Shown here: positions 1-7,389 of the stretch, piece by piece | How positions within the stretch are numbered: the first letter of the stretch is position 1 | Layout: each line of letters opens with the position of its first letter | IMG/VR virus record: IMGVR_UViG_3300017971_000785 | Location: 1-22,822 of that record | DNA: 22,822 nt | Origin: a virus | Strand: one strand, 5' to 3' | Made by a program: the position numbers and the translations under genes | Notes under the pieces: model-generated | The model's input: the letters and a program-made list of their open reading frames with translations, nothing else | Told to the model about the DNA's origin: nothing | Databases searched by the model: none

Positions 1-516
1 CAGGCGATAGGCCGGGTCGGGGCTGGTAACGACGGCCAGGCCGAGCTGCGCGCCGTCTTCGACGAGCGTGAGGTTGCAGCCGCCCCAGGTGATATAGTCG
101 CCGGCTGAGGTGACGCCGTGGACCACAAGCCAGTAAGCCAGGCGGTTATCGGTGGCGGCCGTGAGGTCGAGGTTGAGGTCGGCGGCGGAAAAATCGAACT
201 CGGCGTGGCGCTGGTCCTCGGCGTCGGTCTGCCATTCTTCCTCGGTCATGCCGGCGTCGAGATCGCCGGGGGCCAGGATCTTCTGGACCAGGGGGGCGCT
301 GTCGCGGTCGGAGCCGGTGTGAATCTCGCAGGTAAGGGAGGCGATGTTGGACAGGTCGTCGATGAAGGTTCCGTTCCAGTAGAGCGCCACCTCCACCTGC
401 AGGTCCACGCCGCGCCAGATCGAGGGAGCCTTGCCGCGCAGGCGGCAGGCCAGGGGGTCGGTGGAAATGGCGTCGCACTGCAAACGCACGCGGTGGCGGG
501 CAAGCGCTAAGGTCAT
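1..516 (-). CDS. Tail-region protein, function unknown (3' end beyond window)
   Basis: This frame is open from ATG 516 to the left edge, giving at least 172 residues beginning MTLALARHRVRLQCDA. The composition is that of a real protein (WRGVDLQVEVALYWNG, NIASLTCEIHTGSDRDSAPLVQK, WGGCNLTLVEDGAQLGLAV), with alternating hydrophobic residues typical of beta-rich virion proteins. No family is recognised. The ATG overlaps the TGA of the upstream gene (ATGA), so the two are probably translationally coupled. Its position at the distal end of the leftward structural operon, after the tail-tube candidate, suggests a tail or baseplate component. The W-R-G-V-D...L-Y-W-N-G pattern faintly recalls N-terminal domains of baseplate/fibre adaptors, but this is only an impression. 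Confidence 0.75.
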   Translation of the reverse strand, partial: MTLALARHRVRLQCDAISTDPLACRLRGKAPSIWRGVDLQVEVALYWNGTFIDDLSNIASLTCEIHTGSDRDSAPLVQKILAPGDLDAGMTEEEWQTDAEDQRHAEFDFSAADLNLDLTAATDNRLAYWLVVHGVTSAGDYITWGGCNLTLVEDGAQLGLAVVTSPDPAYRL

Positions 517-941
517 GAGATGGCCCCTCCCGTTATCTGATAGGCGATATTGACGCTGACGCCCTGGTGGGAGATCTCCGCCAGCGTCAGCACGCAATTC
601 GAGACGGTAACGCGCGTGGTGTTGCCGTTGCCGGCCTGGGCGTCGAGATAGACGGTGTCTTCGCGCACGACGCTTTGAGCATGGGTCAACAGCCAGTACT
701 CGGCGTCGAGTTCGCTATCGAACTCCCGGTAGACGCGAAAGGCGATCTCAGTGCGGGCGTTGCCGCGGTTATAAACCTTGGCATTATCGGCCCGCAAACG
801 GTCGGCCACCTGGGCGTTAACGGCCCCGACAATCCGCAGATCCGCGGGGCCGATCGACTTGCCCGTCCCGCGGGCGGATCCGCCGTCGGCCAGGATTGTC
901 TCCTGGCCGCTGCCGCCGACGTTCTTGATCGTGATCTTCAT
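513..941 (-). CDS. Tail-region protein, function unknown (142 aa)
   Basis: The 142-residue product starts MKITIKNVGGSGQETILADGG and ends ITGGAIS. It has no signal peptide or membrane segment. Alternating polar and hydrophobic residues in the second half (DTVYLDAQAGNGNTTRVTVSNCVLTLAEIS) suggest a beta-rich fold. It lies directly downstream of the tail-tube candidate and is coupled by ATGA to the next gene, so it is probably a small tail or tail-completion protein. No specific family is recognised. The 38-base gap upstream holds a degenerate copy of the GAACAGAAGG repeat in the opposite orientation, and no clear Shine-Dalgarno sequence is visible before its ATG. Confidence 0.75.
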   Translation of the reverse strand: MKITIKNVGGSGQETILADGGSARGTGKSIGPADLRIVGAVNAQVADRLRADNAKVYNRGNARTEIAFRVYREFDSELDAEYWLLTHAQSVVREDTVYLDAQAGNGNTTRVTVSNCVLTLAEISHQGVSVNIAYQITGGAIS

Positions 942-947
942 AATTTC

Positions 948-974
948 GAACAGAAGGCAACAAAGAAAGCCAAG
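948..974 (+). repeat. GAACAGAAGG dispersed repeat, copy 1 (degenerate)
   Basis: The + strand reads GAACAGAAGGCAACAAAG followed by AAAGCCAAG. It matches the other copies (10968-10991, 11505-11528, 12631-12658, 15150-15177) through GAACAGAAGG and then loosely through the 9-base GAAGGNAGC repeats. It sits in the short gap between two leftward tail genes and is antisense to them. Confidence 0.5.
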
Positions 975-979
975 ATCTT

Positions 980-1921
980 CTATGGTGACGATGTAACTGC
1001 AAAAAGCGCCTGGGCCGCGCCGGTCGTGAAGCGGCGGATCGGCTGCAGCACGACCTCGCCGGTGCGCAGCGGCGTACCGAATACCAGCGAGCCGTCAACG
1101 ATGTTGGCGTCGTAGACTGTTACGTTTGGATATCCGCCGGACAAGGCCGCGGAAATGACCAGGTCGTCGGTATTACTGAGAACTGTGCCGCGCAGCACAT
1201 TCGCGCCCTGAATGCTCATCTTCGTCAGCCACTGGCTCTCGGAGATCCCCACGGGGATGAAGCGGGCCTGGACGTCGACGGAGTCGATGTACTTGTCCAG
1301 GATGCCGGCGCGATCGGTGCGGCGCTCCGGAAAGTTGATGTTGAACTGAATGCGCACGCCGTCCTCGGTCTCGATGGCGTCCCAGGGCGAGGCCGTGCCC
1401 CAGGCGATATCGTAGCCGCAGACTTTGATATCGGCCGGGTCAAAGGACGTATCCGCAAAGGCCACGGCGGCAACGGCGGCGCGCTTGGCGGCGTCGCTCC
1501 AGGCGGTGTCGTCGGTGCCGACGGCCTGCATGGTGACCTGGCCGATGACCGGCCCGGAGGCCGAGAGGTTAAGCTCCGGCATCTGGGTTACGGCGCCGGC
1601 CTTGAGCGTGATCTGCTGGCCGGCCAGGGTCTGAATCACAATGTTCTTGTCGGCCGCGCCGAAGACGCTTGTGCCGCGCGTGGGGTTGGTGTAGGGCCAC
1701 AGAACGCCGATGTGCCCGGCGGACCATTGTCCCGACGGCGTAAAGGTGAGCTCCCACAGAAAGGTATCGCGCGCCTGGCCCACGATGCCGAACATGGCCG
1801 TCTGGATCGGCGTAAGCTGCAGCAGCGGCACCAGGCGGATATCGCCCTCGGTGTAGATGGTCTGGGAGTCGAAGGTGACGATTGCGGGGCCGGCGATGAT
1901 GTCTGAGCGTGCCATTGTCAT
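980..1921 (-). CDS. Putative major tail (tube) protein, 313 aa
   Basis: The product starts MTMARSDIIAGPAIVTFDSQTIYTEGDIRLVPLL. ATG 1921 is preferred over the second ATG six bases in, because AAGGAG lies eight bases upstream, overlapping the stop of the previous gene. The repeated beta-type segments, absence of membrane spans, length near 300 residues and location after the connector and terminator genes fit a phage tail-tube subunit. An N-terminal 'pa.vtf....i...gdi' pattern is common in such proteins. This is inferred from position and style rather than from a diagnostic motif; a tail sheath is unlikely because it would normally be longer. The next gene follows after 38 bases. Confidence 0.55.
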   Translation of the reverse strand: MTMARSDIIAGPAIVTFDSQTIYTEGDIRLVPLLQLTPIQTAMFGIVGQARDTFLWELTFTPSGQWSAGHIGVLWPYTNPTRGTSVFGAADKNIVIQTLAGQQITLKAGAVTQMPELNLSASGPVIGQVTMQAVGTDDTAWSDAAKRAAVAAVAFADTSFDPADIKVCGYDIAWGTASPWDAIETEDGVRIQFNINFPERRTDRAGILDKYIDSVDVQARFIPVGISESQWLTKMSIQGANVLRGTVLSNTDDLVISAALSGGYPNVTVYDANIVDGSLVFGTPLRTGEVVLQPIRRFTTGAAQALFAVTSSP

Positions 1922-1933
1922 GGTGTTGTCTCC

Positions 1934-2395
1934 TTATGAGGAGGCTATGCCTCCCTGGATGTTGAACGTGCAGTGATAGGTTACGGTGGCGCCGTTGGGG
2001 TTATCGGCCAGGCGGATAGCTTCCGGCGCGCAAATAAAACAGGTGGAAAGCCCGCTCGGCGTATGCTGGTGCACCAGGTTGCAGATGCGGTGGGCGGCCT
2101 CGCGGGCGGTCTTGCCGGTGCCGGAGTCGCCGCGGTTGATCAGGGCGTTCTCGGCGATCTCAATGACATACTCGACCTCGTCGAAGTACGGGCCGGGAAT
2201 GTTCGGCCGCCGGCACCAGGCGCGGCCCATCATGATAAGGATGCAGATCCCCACCCGCCCGACGGCAATCGAGATCTGCTTCTCAATATCGCCCTTGTCT
2301 TCCTGGACAATGGCGAAATCTTCGAACCAGTCGTCGCCGGTAACGCGGTTGTAAAGGCCCGTCTGGGCTAACTCGAGTATGTCGGTGGCGGGCAT
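1934..2395 (-). CDS. Putative tail terminator/completion protein, 153 aa
   Basis: The 153-residue protein begins MPATDILELAQTGLYNRVTGDDWFEDFAIV and ends with VTYHCTFNIQGGIASS. The order of elements (short N-terminal helix, a strand with an ISIAVGRVGICILI core, a polar FDEVEYVIEIAENALINR segment, a helix AREAAHRICNLVHQHT, then strands ending YHCTFNIQ) resembles small tail-terminator or gp37-type proteins, which sit between connector and tail-tube genes just as here. That is positional inference. No good Shine-Dalgarno is visible in the 16-base gap upstream; that gap reads CCTAACACCTAACGCC on the coding strand, a short direct repeat. Confidence 0.5.
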   Translation of the reverse strand: MPATDILELAQTGLYNRVTGDDWFEDFAIVQEDKGDIEKQISIAVGRVGICILIMMGRAWCRRPNIPGPYFDEVEYVIEIAENALINRGDSGTGKTAREAAHRICNLVHQHTPSGLSTCFICAPEAIRLADNPNGATVTYHCTFNIQGGIASS

Positions 2396-2411
2396 GAGCA
2401 GGCGTTAGGTG

Positions 2412-2798
2412 TTAGGAATCGGATTTTTTCTCTTTCGGCTTTGCGGGTTTGTTGGGTTCTTTTGGGCTTTGTGCGGTTTTGGCCGCGGCGGCGGCTTTGG
2501 CCTTCTCGGCTTTTTCCCTGGCGGCTTTGATGGCGCGTTCACGATCGTCCATCATCTGGACGGTGGCAACGTCGCGGATAATGAGCAGGTCGCCGAAGTC
2601 GGTGACCGAGTCGAAATAGAGGTTGGCGTCCTGCAGCACGCCGATGGCGGCAAAGTTCTTCTCTTTGTCGAGCAAGGAGCTTGGGGCAAGCTGCAGCTCT
2701 ACGATCGTATGCGCGCCGCGCTCGCGCGCGATCGTGCGCACGGTTGTATAGCCGGCGTCTTTCAAGGCTTTTTCAACGCTCTTGATAGTGTCTTGCAT
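2412..2798 (-). CDS. Small virion-region protein with charged Lys/Ala/Pro tail, 128 aa
   Basis: The N-terminal ~85 residues (MQDTIKSVEKALKDAGYTTVRTIARERG...) look like a small alpha/beta domain. The last ~40 residues are low-complexity, a helical EKAEKAKAAAAAKTAQ stretch followed by a disordered PKEPNKPAKPKEKKSDS tail. AAAGGAA lies upstream of the ATG. Its place between the connector and the tail-terminator candidate suggests a head-tail joining or tail-completion role. No family is recognised. The basic tail could bind DNA or a partner protein, which is inference only. Confidence 0.65.
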   Translation of the reverse strand: MQDTIKSVEKALKDAGYTTVRTIARERGAHTIVELQLAPSSLLDKEKNFAAIGVLQDANLYFDSVTDFGDLLIIRDVATVQMMDDRERAIKAAREKAEKAKAAAAAKTAQSPKEPNKPAKPKEKKSDS

Positions 2799-2825
2799 GG
2801 CGGTTTCCTTTCTGGCGGTTGGGTG

Positions 2826-3266
2826 TCAAATTCCTTCCTGGTCGGACCGTTCGAAATTTCTTGTTCGTTCCGTAAAGCTTGGCGAGGGGGTAACGTCCGA
2901 GCCGGTCGAGGCGTCCTCGATCGGGTACTTGCAGTTGGCAACCAGGCGCATCAGGGACAAAGCCTGGTCATAGCGCTTCTGGCGCTTTTCCTCGACCTCG
3001 TAGCCGGGGACCCGGCCGATGATTTCCACGATCACCATAATCACGGCGGCGCGCATAAGGCGGTCGGGAATCTTGGTGGCGTCGTCGTCAAGCGTGTTGG
3101 AGCGGCAACCGGCCACGTAGCCGCGGACTTCGTCGGTGACCTGCTCAATAGAGGGGTCCACGGGGTCGTCCTGACCGTCGGCCAGCGCGGCGGCGCGCAA
3201 GGCTTCAAGCTCGTCGCCGGAGATCTGCGTGAGCAGCTTGGCTTCAGTTATGGCGCTCCAGGACAT
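2826..3266 (-). CDS. gp36/DUF1320-like head-tail connector, 146 aa
   Basis: The product begins MSWSAITEAKLLTQISGDELEALRAAALADGQ and contains EQVTDEVRGYVAGCRSNTLDDDATKIPDRLMRAAVIMVIVEIIGRVPGYEVEEKRQKRYDQALSLMRLVA. The scheme is a short N-terminal 'sdl...i...el..l', then 'v......I..Y', then 'iP..L...a..i.i...' and a final helix with R..ydqA...L. This is the layout of Mu gp36 (DUF1320) and related adaptor proteins that dock between portal and tail. Length is normal for the family. It follows the capsid in Mu order but is separated from it here by an exported protein gene and two GC-rich hairpins. There is no good Shine-Dalgarno; the gap carries ACCTGAAA twice on the coding strand. Confidence 0.65.
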   Translation of the reverse strand: MSWSAITEAKLLTQISGDELEALRAAALADGQDDPVDPSIEQVTDEVRGYVAGCRSNTLDDDATKIPDRLMRAAVIMVIVEIIGRVPGYEVEEKRQKRYDQALSLMRLVANCKYPIEDASTGSDVTPSPSFTERTRNFERSDQEGI

Positions 3267-3306
3267 TGTTAAGGTTTCAGGTCTTGAATTTCAGGTTACA
3301 GTTAAA

Positions 3307-3333
3307 GGCGGCCCGGTTTGCGGCCGGGCCGCC
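3307..3333 (-). terminator. GC-rich hairpin between exported protein gene and connector gene
   Basis: GGCGGCCCGG and CCGGGCCGCC form a perfect 10-bp inverted repeat around a 7-base loop (TTTGCGG). On the - strand it lies just after the stop of the exported protein gene and is followed by CTTTAAC. With no real U-tract, it is more likely a transcript-stabilising or attenuating hairpin than a full terminator. Confidence 0.5.
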
Positions 3334-3355
3334 GCAATGCTTACGCCTTTCGGTT

Positions 3356-4060
3356 TTAGTAGAACTCAACCACGCTCATGATCTCGGCGGACGAGAGGTC
3401 CGTGGGCGTGTCGTTTTTTGTGGCCTGGAACTCGAGCACGTCGCCGGCGCTCAGGGCCAGGTACTGATCGGCTCCCAGGTCATAGAGCGCATCGCCGGTA
3501 ATCTCGGTGGCGCTGGTGGCCTTGGCGGAGCTGAGCAGGTTGCTCGACACCGTCAGGTTGGAGACCTGAAACGACCAATTGGTAACAGCGTCGGAGCTGG
3601 TCGTCGCTGTGTCGCTGACGATGCCGATCGAAACGATCGTGCAGGCATACGGCGCAACGAAGATGTACTCCTGCTGGCTTGCGTTGAAGCCTTCGATGTC
3701 CTTGCAGCAGACCTTTGTCTTCAGGGCCGTATCGGCCTTTGATGGGCTGACTTTGCCCGCGCCGATCGTAACGGCGCCGTTGGTGGCGATCGTAACGTCT
3801 CCCGAAACGGCAACGGCTACCGCCTGCGACGAGGCGCTACCCACCAGCAGGTAACCGGGCTCGACTGCAGCCAGCTTAGTGTGCGCAATCGACGCGTCGA
3901 CGACACCATTGGTGCCGATCACCGCGCGTACAGCCTCGCGCCAGGCGGCGTCGGGGTCGGCGGCCTGGGCGGGCCGCGGCCACATCGCAACGGTAGCGAA
4001 CACCACAATCAGCGCAATCACGGCCAGCAGGCCGGTAAACGCGAATCCGTACTTTCTCAT
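3356..4060 (-). CDS. Exported, virion-like beta-rich protein (234 aa) inserted between capsid and connector genes
   Basis: Residues 1-33 form a clear Sec signal: K/R near the N-terminus, a hydrophobic run from about 8 to 27, then AQA before ADPDAAW. After it comes a segment typical of phage fibre or decoration proteins (VEPGYLLVGSASSQAVAVAVSGDVTIATNGAVTIGAGKVSPSKADTALK). A C-terminal half follows that resembles a jelly-roll (YIFVAPYACTIVSIGIV, LALSAGDVLEFQATKNDTPTDLSSAEIMSVVEFY). GAGAGGAA lies about nine bases before ATG 4060. GC-rich hairpins lie on both sides, which suggests a moron-like cassette. It could be an exported receptor-modifying or exclusion factor, or a structural protein whose hydrophobic N-terminus is not cleaved. 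The coding call is firm; the function is open. Confidence 0.75.
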   Translation of the reverse strand: MRKYGFAFTGLLAVIALIVVFATVAMWPRPAQAADPDAAWREAVRAVIGTNGVVDASIAHTKLAAVEPGYLLVGSASSQAVAVAVSGDVTIATNGAVTIGAGKVSPSKADTALKTKVCCKDIEGFNASQQEYIFVAPYACTIVSIGIVSDTATTSSDAVTNWSFQVSNLTVSSNLLSSAKATSATEITGDALYDLGADQYLALSAGDVLEFQATKNDTPTDLSSAEIMSVVEFY

Positions 4061-4103
4061 TGTGTTGATTCCTCTCTGCCGGTTTAAGGCCCCGGCGGGC
4101 CTG

Positions 4104-4132
4104 GCCGGCCCCGGCGCGTTGCCGGGACCGGC
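4104..4132 (-). terminator. GC-rich hairpin downstream of the major capsid gene
   Basis: The arms GCCGGCCCCGGC and GCCGGGACCGGC pair over 12 positions with one non-Watson-Crick position (a G-U wobble on the - strand transcript), around a 5-base loop. It starts 15 bases beyond the capsid stop. No U-tract follows, so partial attenuation or 3'-end protection of the abundant capsid message is more likely than complete termination. Confidence 0.45.
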
Positions 4133-4147
4133 AGGTTAGTTTACAGG

Positions 4148-5086
4148 TCAGCTTGCGCTGATATTGTAGCGGACCGCCGCGGACGAGTTGGTAACAACCA
4201 CGTCCTCGGACCAGTCGAACTTGGCGACCTCCACGCGGCCGTCGTCGCGCGTGTAGGAGCCCGGCACCATCCACTGCCCCATGAGACGGAAGGTCTTCAT
4301 GAAGCTGGGGTCGCGCCGCGTCGGCGTGGCCTTGCGGGCGAAGACGAGCACGGCCGTGTCCAGCAGAAAGCTGATGGATTCGGCAACGCCCTCGGCGGCG
4401 GTGTCGTAAACCATCAGCGAGACGCGCGTCTCCGGCTCGGCCAGCAACAGCGAACCGAACTCCTGAACGGTCGGGGTCTGCGATTTCGAGGCGGTGCGGC
4501 GGTTGCCCACGATGTACCGCCCGCGAACCGCGGCCTGGTTCTTCGTGATCTTCCAGGCGCTGGCGCCGAAAAGCACGCCGACGCCCATCAGGCTGCCGTA
4601 CTTGGCGGCCTTGATCACGCTGATGATTGCGTCATCGAGGTCGCTGACCGGGTCGGCCGAGCTATCCCACGTCTTGTCCGTGCCCGCGCCGATCGCGGCC
4701 AGGGCCGCGTCGATGACGCTTTTCTCGTGCACCAGGCCGGCGACTTCGGCTACGGCGACGGCGCCTTCCTGGAGGCGATTCTCCAGGGCGGCTTCCTCGA
4801 GCTGCTCGAGGTTGTCGACCGGGTAGTCGAGCGCGTTGGGCTCGCAGTTATAGGTGGCGTCGGTTGCTTCGAAACGCAGCTCCGTCGCCCGCCCGCCGAT
4901 CGCGCGCAGCGTGTTGGGCAGCGCGAAGCGGTTTTTCTCGGTGTAGACCTTGTAGCGGCCCGTGGAGGTCGCCACGTCTACAGTCGGCGCCAGGAAGTCA
5001 GCCACGGGCTGCACCGCCGACTGCGCCGCGCCCTGGGCAAAGGTCCGCAGGGTGGGGCTGCTTGAAATGTTACTGAGTCTGCTCAT
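4148..5086 (-). CDS. Major capsid protein, 312 aa
   Basis: The product begins MSRLSNISSSPTLRTFAQGAAQSAVQPVADFLAPTVDVATSTGRYKVYTEKNRFALPNTLRAIGG. The pattern 'VADFLAPTVDV...G.Y.VY...N.F..P.t.Ra.Gg.at...' followed by Y.CE..AL.YPVD is characteristic of ~310-residue HK97-fold capsid proteins in Mu-like phages. A central helical region (ENRLQEGAVAVAEVAGLVHEKSVIDAALAAI) and C-terminal strands with an FARKATPTRRDPSFMKTFRL loop fit the same fold. It lies just after protease/scaffold and decoration genes, as expected. AAAGGA lies ten bases before the ATG. Length and order support the call. Confidence 0.85.
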   Translation of the reverse strand: MSRLSNISSSPTLRTFAQGAAQSAVQPVADFLAPTVDVATSTGRYKVYTEKNRFALPNTLRAIGGRATELRFEATDATYNCEPNALDYPVDNLEQLEEAALENRLQEGAVAVAEVAGLVHEKSVIDAALAAIGAGTDKTWDSSADPVSDLDDAIISVIKAAKYGSLMGVGVLFGASAWKITKNQAAVRGRYIVGNRRTASKSQTPTVQEFGSLLLAEPETRVSLMVYDTAAEGVAESISFLLDTAVLVFARKATPTRRDPSFMKTFRLMGQWMVPGSYTRDDGRVEVAKFDWSEDVVVTNSSAAVRYNISAS

Positions 5087-5157
5087 CGGTGATTGTCCTT
5101 TCGTTTTGAGTTATCCAGCCAGACTCGTTTGGGTCTCTATTGCGCGGGTCCTCCCGG

Positions 5158-5583
5158 TCAGCCGACCGTGATGTTGCCCTGCGGGCTCCACCGCACGAGG
5201 GCGGTCTGCCCGTCCACCGCGATTTCCTCGAACCAGCCAAGGCCGCGGTAGGTGCCGGCCACCGCCGGCAGCGAGCGGATCTTGCCCTTGTCGGCGGCGA
5301 CTCCTTCGCCGTCTGCCAGGCAAAACACGTCGCCGGGATTGGCGGTGCCTTCGGTCTCGATCCGGTAGTTCTTGCCGCCTTCCAGCGGCAGCAACGTCAC
5401 GTTATCGCCGGAGGCGTCGCCGCCGTCCTGCAGGACGTAGAGCGGCTGCGTGTCGTTGGAGTTGGGCAGTCGCGCCTTGGCGACGCCGGAATCGTTGTAG
5501 AGCTCGACCAGGTAATCTTCCTTGCCGGAAAGATCCGCGCCGGAGGGGACTACGATCGCGCCCTGCTGTACATTGGTCTGCAT
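5158..5583 (-). CDS. Capsid decoration protein, DUF2190-like, 141 aa
   Basis: The product begins MQTNVQQGAIVVPSGADLSGKEDYLVELYNDSGVAKARLPNSNDTQPLYVLQDGG and ends GWFEEIAVDGQTALVRWSPQGNITVG. Features are an N-terminal 'qG..v...a...l.gk...lv....' segment, a middle 'gd.v.v.pl..G....i...g.a..Gd...l.dg.G', and a C-terminal 'G...e.a..g....v...P' ending. This is the pattern of small DUF2190-type decoration or capsid-cement proteins located beside the capsid gene. AAAGGAA lies about ten bases before the ATG. Function is assigned from pattern and order. Confidence 0.65.
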   Translation of the reverse strand: MQTNVQQGAIVVPSGADLSGKEDYLVELYNDSGVAKARLPNSNDTQPLYVLQDGGDASGDNVTLLPLEGGKNYRIETEGTANPGDVFCLADGEGVAADKGKIRSLPAVAGTYRGLGWFEEIAVDGQTALVRWSPQGNITVG

Positions 5584-5650
5584 CTTTCAGTTTCCTTTCT
5601 GCATGGATTCAACTTACGGGGCTGATGGTCTTACTGGCTGCCTGCTCCTC

Positions 5651-6151
5651 CTATTCTTCGGCCGGCTCTTCGGCCTTGGCCCGGTTCCAGGCCTGAGTGA
5701 AGGAAATGCCTTCGGCCTTGGCGATCGCCTGGGCGCGGTTGTGGATGCGGGCGACGCGCGCTTTCTCGGCCGCGGTCGGCTGGTTGTCCTGGGTCGGACC
5801 GTTCTTGGGCGGCTTGCCGTCGTCGCGGTTGAGCACGCGCGTCGGCTTGCCCTCGGGCTCTTTCACCAGGCCGATCGCCTCCTCGGCGGCTTCCCGGTTC
5901 TTGACGAAGAGAGCCTTCATCTTCTCCGGGTCGGCGATCTTGGCCTTGTGTTTCTCGACAAACTCATCGGCCTCGCGGTTGAGGACCTTGGTCTTGAGCT
6001 CGTCGCGTTCGGTCTCGGCGTCGGTGGCGCGCTTGGTGAGCGTGTCGACTTCAACCGAGCGGTTCAACACCCGCTGCACTTCGGACGTGATCTCGTCCTC
6101 GGAGGCATCGGGCTTGCGCAACAGAGTGCGCAGCGTGTCCAGCAGTGGCAT
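5651..6151 (-). CDS. Internal scaffold protein from in-frame start in the protease gene, 166 aa
   Basis: Inside the protease/scaffold gene, ATG 6151 is in frame (residue 179) and is preceded by AGGAGGG (6156-6162) with four bases before the ATG. The product would begin MPLLDTLRTLLRKPDASEDEITSEVQRVLNRS and consist of the helical, charged C-terminal part only. In Mu, the scaffold gpZ is made from an internal start of gene I in the same way. The site is seen directly; its use is inferred from this parallel and from signal quality. Confidence 0.7.
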   Translation of the reverse strand: MPLLDTLRTLLRKPDASEDEITSEVQRVLNRSVEVDTLTKRATDAETERDELKTKVLNREADEFVEKHKAKIADPEKMKALFVKNREAAEEAIGLVKEPEGKPTRVLNRDDGKPPKNGPTQDNQPTAAEKARVARIHNRAQAIAKAEGISFTQAWNRAKAEEPAEE

Positions 6152-6685
6152 TTCGCCCTCCTGTGGGTTGCGGTCCCGGTTACGCGCCGGAACCAGGGTT
6201 TTGAACATGGGCTTGTTGGTTAGCCCGATGTCCTCGATCGTTATGGGCCGGTACCTGTTCCGGCTCAAATGTTCGAGATCGTTGACGGTCGAAAAAAACT
6301 TGTAGACGGAGCCGATGGCTTTTTTGCCGAGCTCGGTCTTCTCGAGACGCGCCCAGACGCCGCGCTCGCGTTCGGGGACGGCCTCGGAGTTGCGCACCTG
6401 CAGCTCCATGCCCCAGGCGAACGCGGAGCTGTCGCCGTCGGGGTCCTGGGCAAAATGTTCCTTGCCGACGAGGTAGCCCTCCCACTCCGGGTCGGCTTTG
6501 AGGCCGTTGAAATGCTCCATGATCCGGTTGAGCGCGACTTCGTCGATTACCTGGGTGATCTTGACACTCTTTCCGTTGCCGGTTACGGCGATTCCGGGGT
6601 GCTCGCCGACGGGCATAATGTGGTACCACCCGTCGCTGTCCGGGGCTCCCGCACGGTTGAAAACGATATATCCGCGCTGATTCAT
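5651..6685 (-). CDS. Mu gpI-like capsid maturation protease with C-terminal scaffold, 344 aa
   Basis: ATG 6685 is chosen because GGAGGG lies seven bases upstream and ATGA couples it to the previous gene; the open frame upstream of it is the wrong frame of that gene. The N-terminal ~175 residues match the phage I-like protease style: G27-E-H-P-G, VIDEVALNRIMEHF, LVGKEHFAQDPDGDSSAFAWGMELQVR and RGVWARLEKTELGKKAIGSVYKFFS. H77 and a nearby Ser/Asp are plausible catalytic residues. Residues from about 179 onward are charged and helical (TLTKRATDAETERDELKTKVLNREADEFVEKHKAKI), as expected for a scaffold that fills the procapsid and is then degraded. Decoration and capsid genes follow directly. Confidence 0.85.
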   Translation of the reverse strand: MNQRGYIVFNRAGAPDSDGWYHIMPVGEHPGIAVTGNGKSVKITQVIDEVALNRIMEHFNGLKADPEWEGYLVGKEHFAQDPDGDSSAFAWGMELQVRNSEAVPERERGVWARLEKTELGKKAIGSVYKFFSTVNDLEHLSRNRYRPITIEDIGLTNKPMFKTLVPARNRDRNPQEGEMPLLDTLRTLLRKPDASEDEITSEVQRVLNRSVEVDTLTKRATDAETERDELKTKVLNREADEFVEKHKAKIADPEKMKALFVKNREAAEEAIGLVKEPEGKPTRVLNRDDGKPPKNGPTQDNQPTAAEKARVARIHNRAQAIAKAEGISFTQAWNRAKAEEPAEE

Positions 6686-7389
6686 GCTGTTTCCCTCCGG
6701 GAACTGTTTTCTAATCCTTGTGCAAACCCTTGTGCATTCCGTGCATTTTGACGATCGCCCCCTGGGGCGGGTGTTGATACCCCCTGGGGCTTGCGATCGA
6801 TTCTCGCGCGATTTAGAGCGTTGTTTACCGCGTTGGCGGGGTAGCCGTTGAGGCCCGCGCGGCCGGCGGCCTCCTCGATGCGGCAGAGCTTGCGCCAGGC
6901 GGAGCTGGGGGTGACCTCGTCGAAACGGCGGCGCGGATGGTTCAGCAGGTTCATTTCCGGCCAGAGGATCCGGGCGACGGCCTCGGAGCATACGGCCCGC
7001 TTGGGGCTGCGCCGCAAGTGCCAGCCGTAACGCTTGCCGACCCGCTCGAACCACCACATTCCCAGGAGCTGCCAGGCGGCGTAGCCCAGGCGGCCGACGT
7101 GGGCCTGGGCAAGCACGCGCTTGCGCTCGGAAATCTCCGGAGAAAGGTCCAGGCTGCGCCGCGCCCACTTGCGCTTGGGATGCTTCGCCGCCCAATCGAC
7201 AACCTTGCACCACGGCTTGGGGCCGGTGAAGCCGTCGCGAAAGAGGCTCTCGTAGTAGACCGGGGCGCCGTCCTCGAGATCGAAGCCGATGCCCATGTGC
7301 GACCACGGGCCGGTGACGCGCCTGATCAAAGAGGAAAGCAGGCTTTCGCCGCGCGTCCAGAAAAGCCATGTGCCTACGGCTTTGGTCAT
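6682..7389 (-). CDS. Permuted papain-like (YiiX/NlpC-P60-type) hydrolase, 235 aa
   Basis: The product starts MTKAVGTWLFWTRGESLLSSLIRRVTGPWSHMGIGFDLEDGAPVYYESLF. The order His first (H31 in WSHMGIGF), then an acidic residue (E47 in YYESL), then Cys (C134 in AVCSEAVARIL) is that of circularly permuted papain-fold enzymes of the YiiX/NlpC-P60 clan, which cleave amide or ester bonds in lipids or peptidoglycan. The last ~60 residues are Arg/Asn-rich and probably disordered. ATGA links it to the portal upstream and to the protease downstream; GGAGAG lies six bases before the ATG. In Mu this slot holds the head protein gpF, so a role in virion assembly or DNA entry is possible. The catalytic assignment is by motif only. 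Confidence 0.7.
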   Translation of the reverse strand: MTKAVGTWLFWTRGESLLSSLIRRVTGPWSHMGIGFDLEDGAPVYYESLFRDGFTGPKPWCKVVDWAAKHPKRKWARRSLDLSPEISERKRVLAQAHVGRLGYAAWQLLGMWWFERVGKRYGWHLRRSPKRAVCSEAVARILWPEMNLLNHPRRRFDEVTPSSAWRKLCRIEEAAGRAGLNGYPANAVNNALNRARIDRKPQGVSTPAPGGDRQNARNAQGFAQGLENSSRRETA

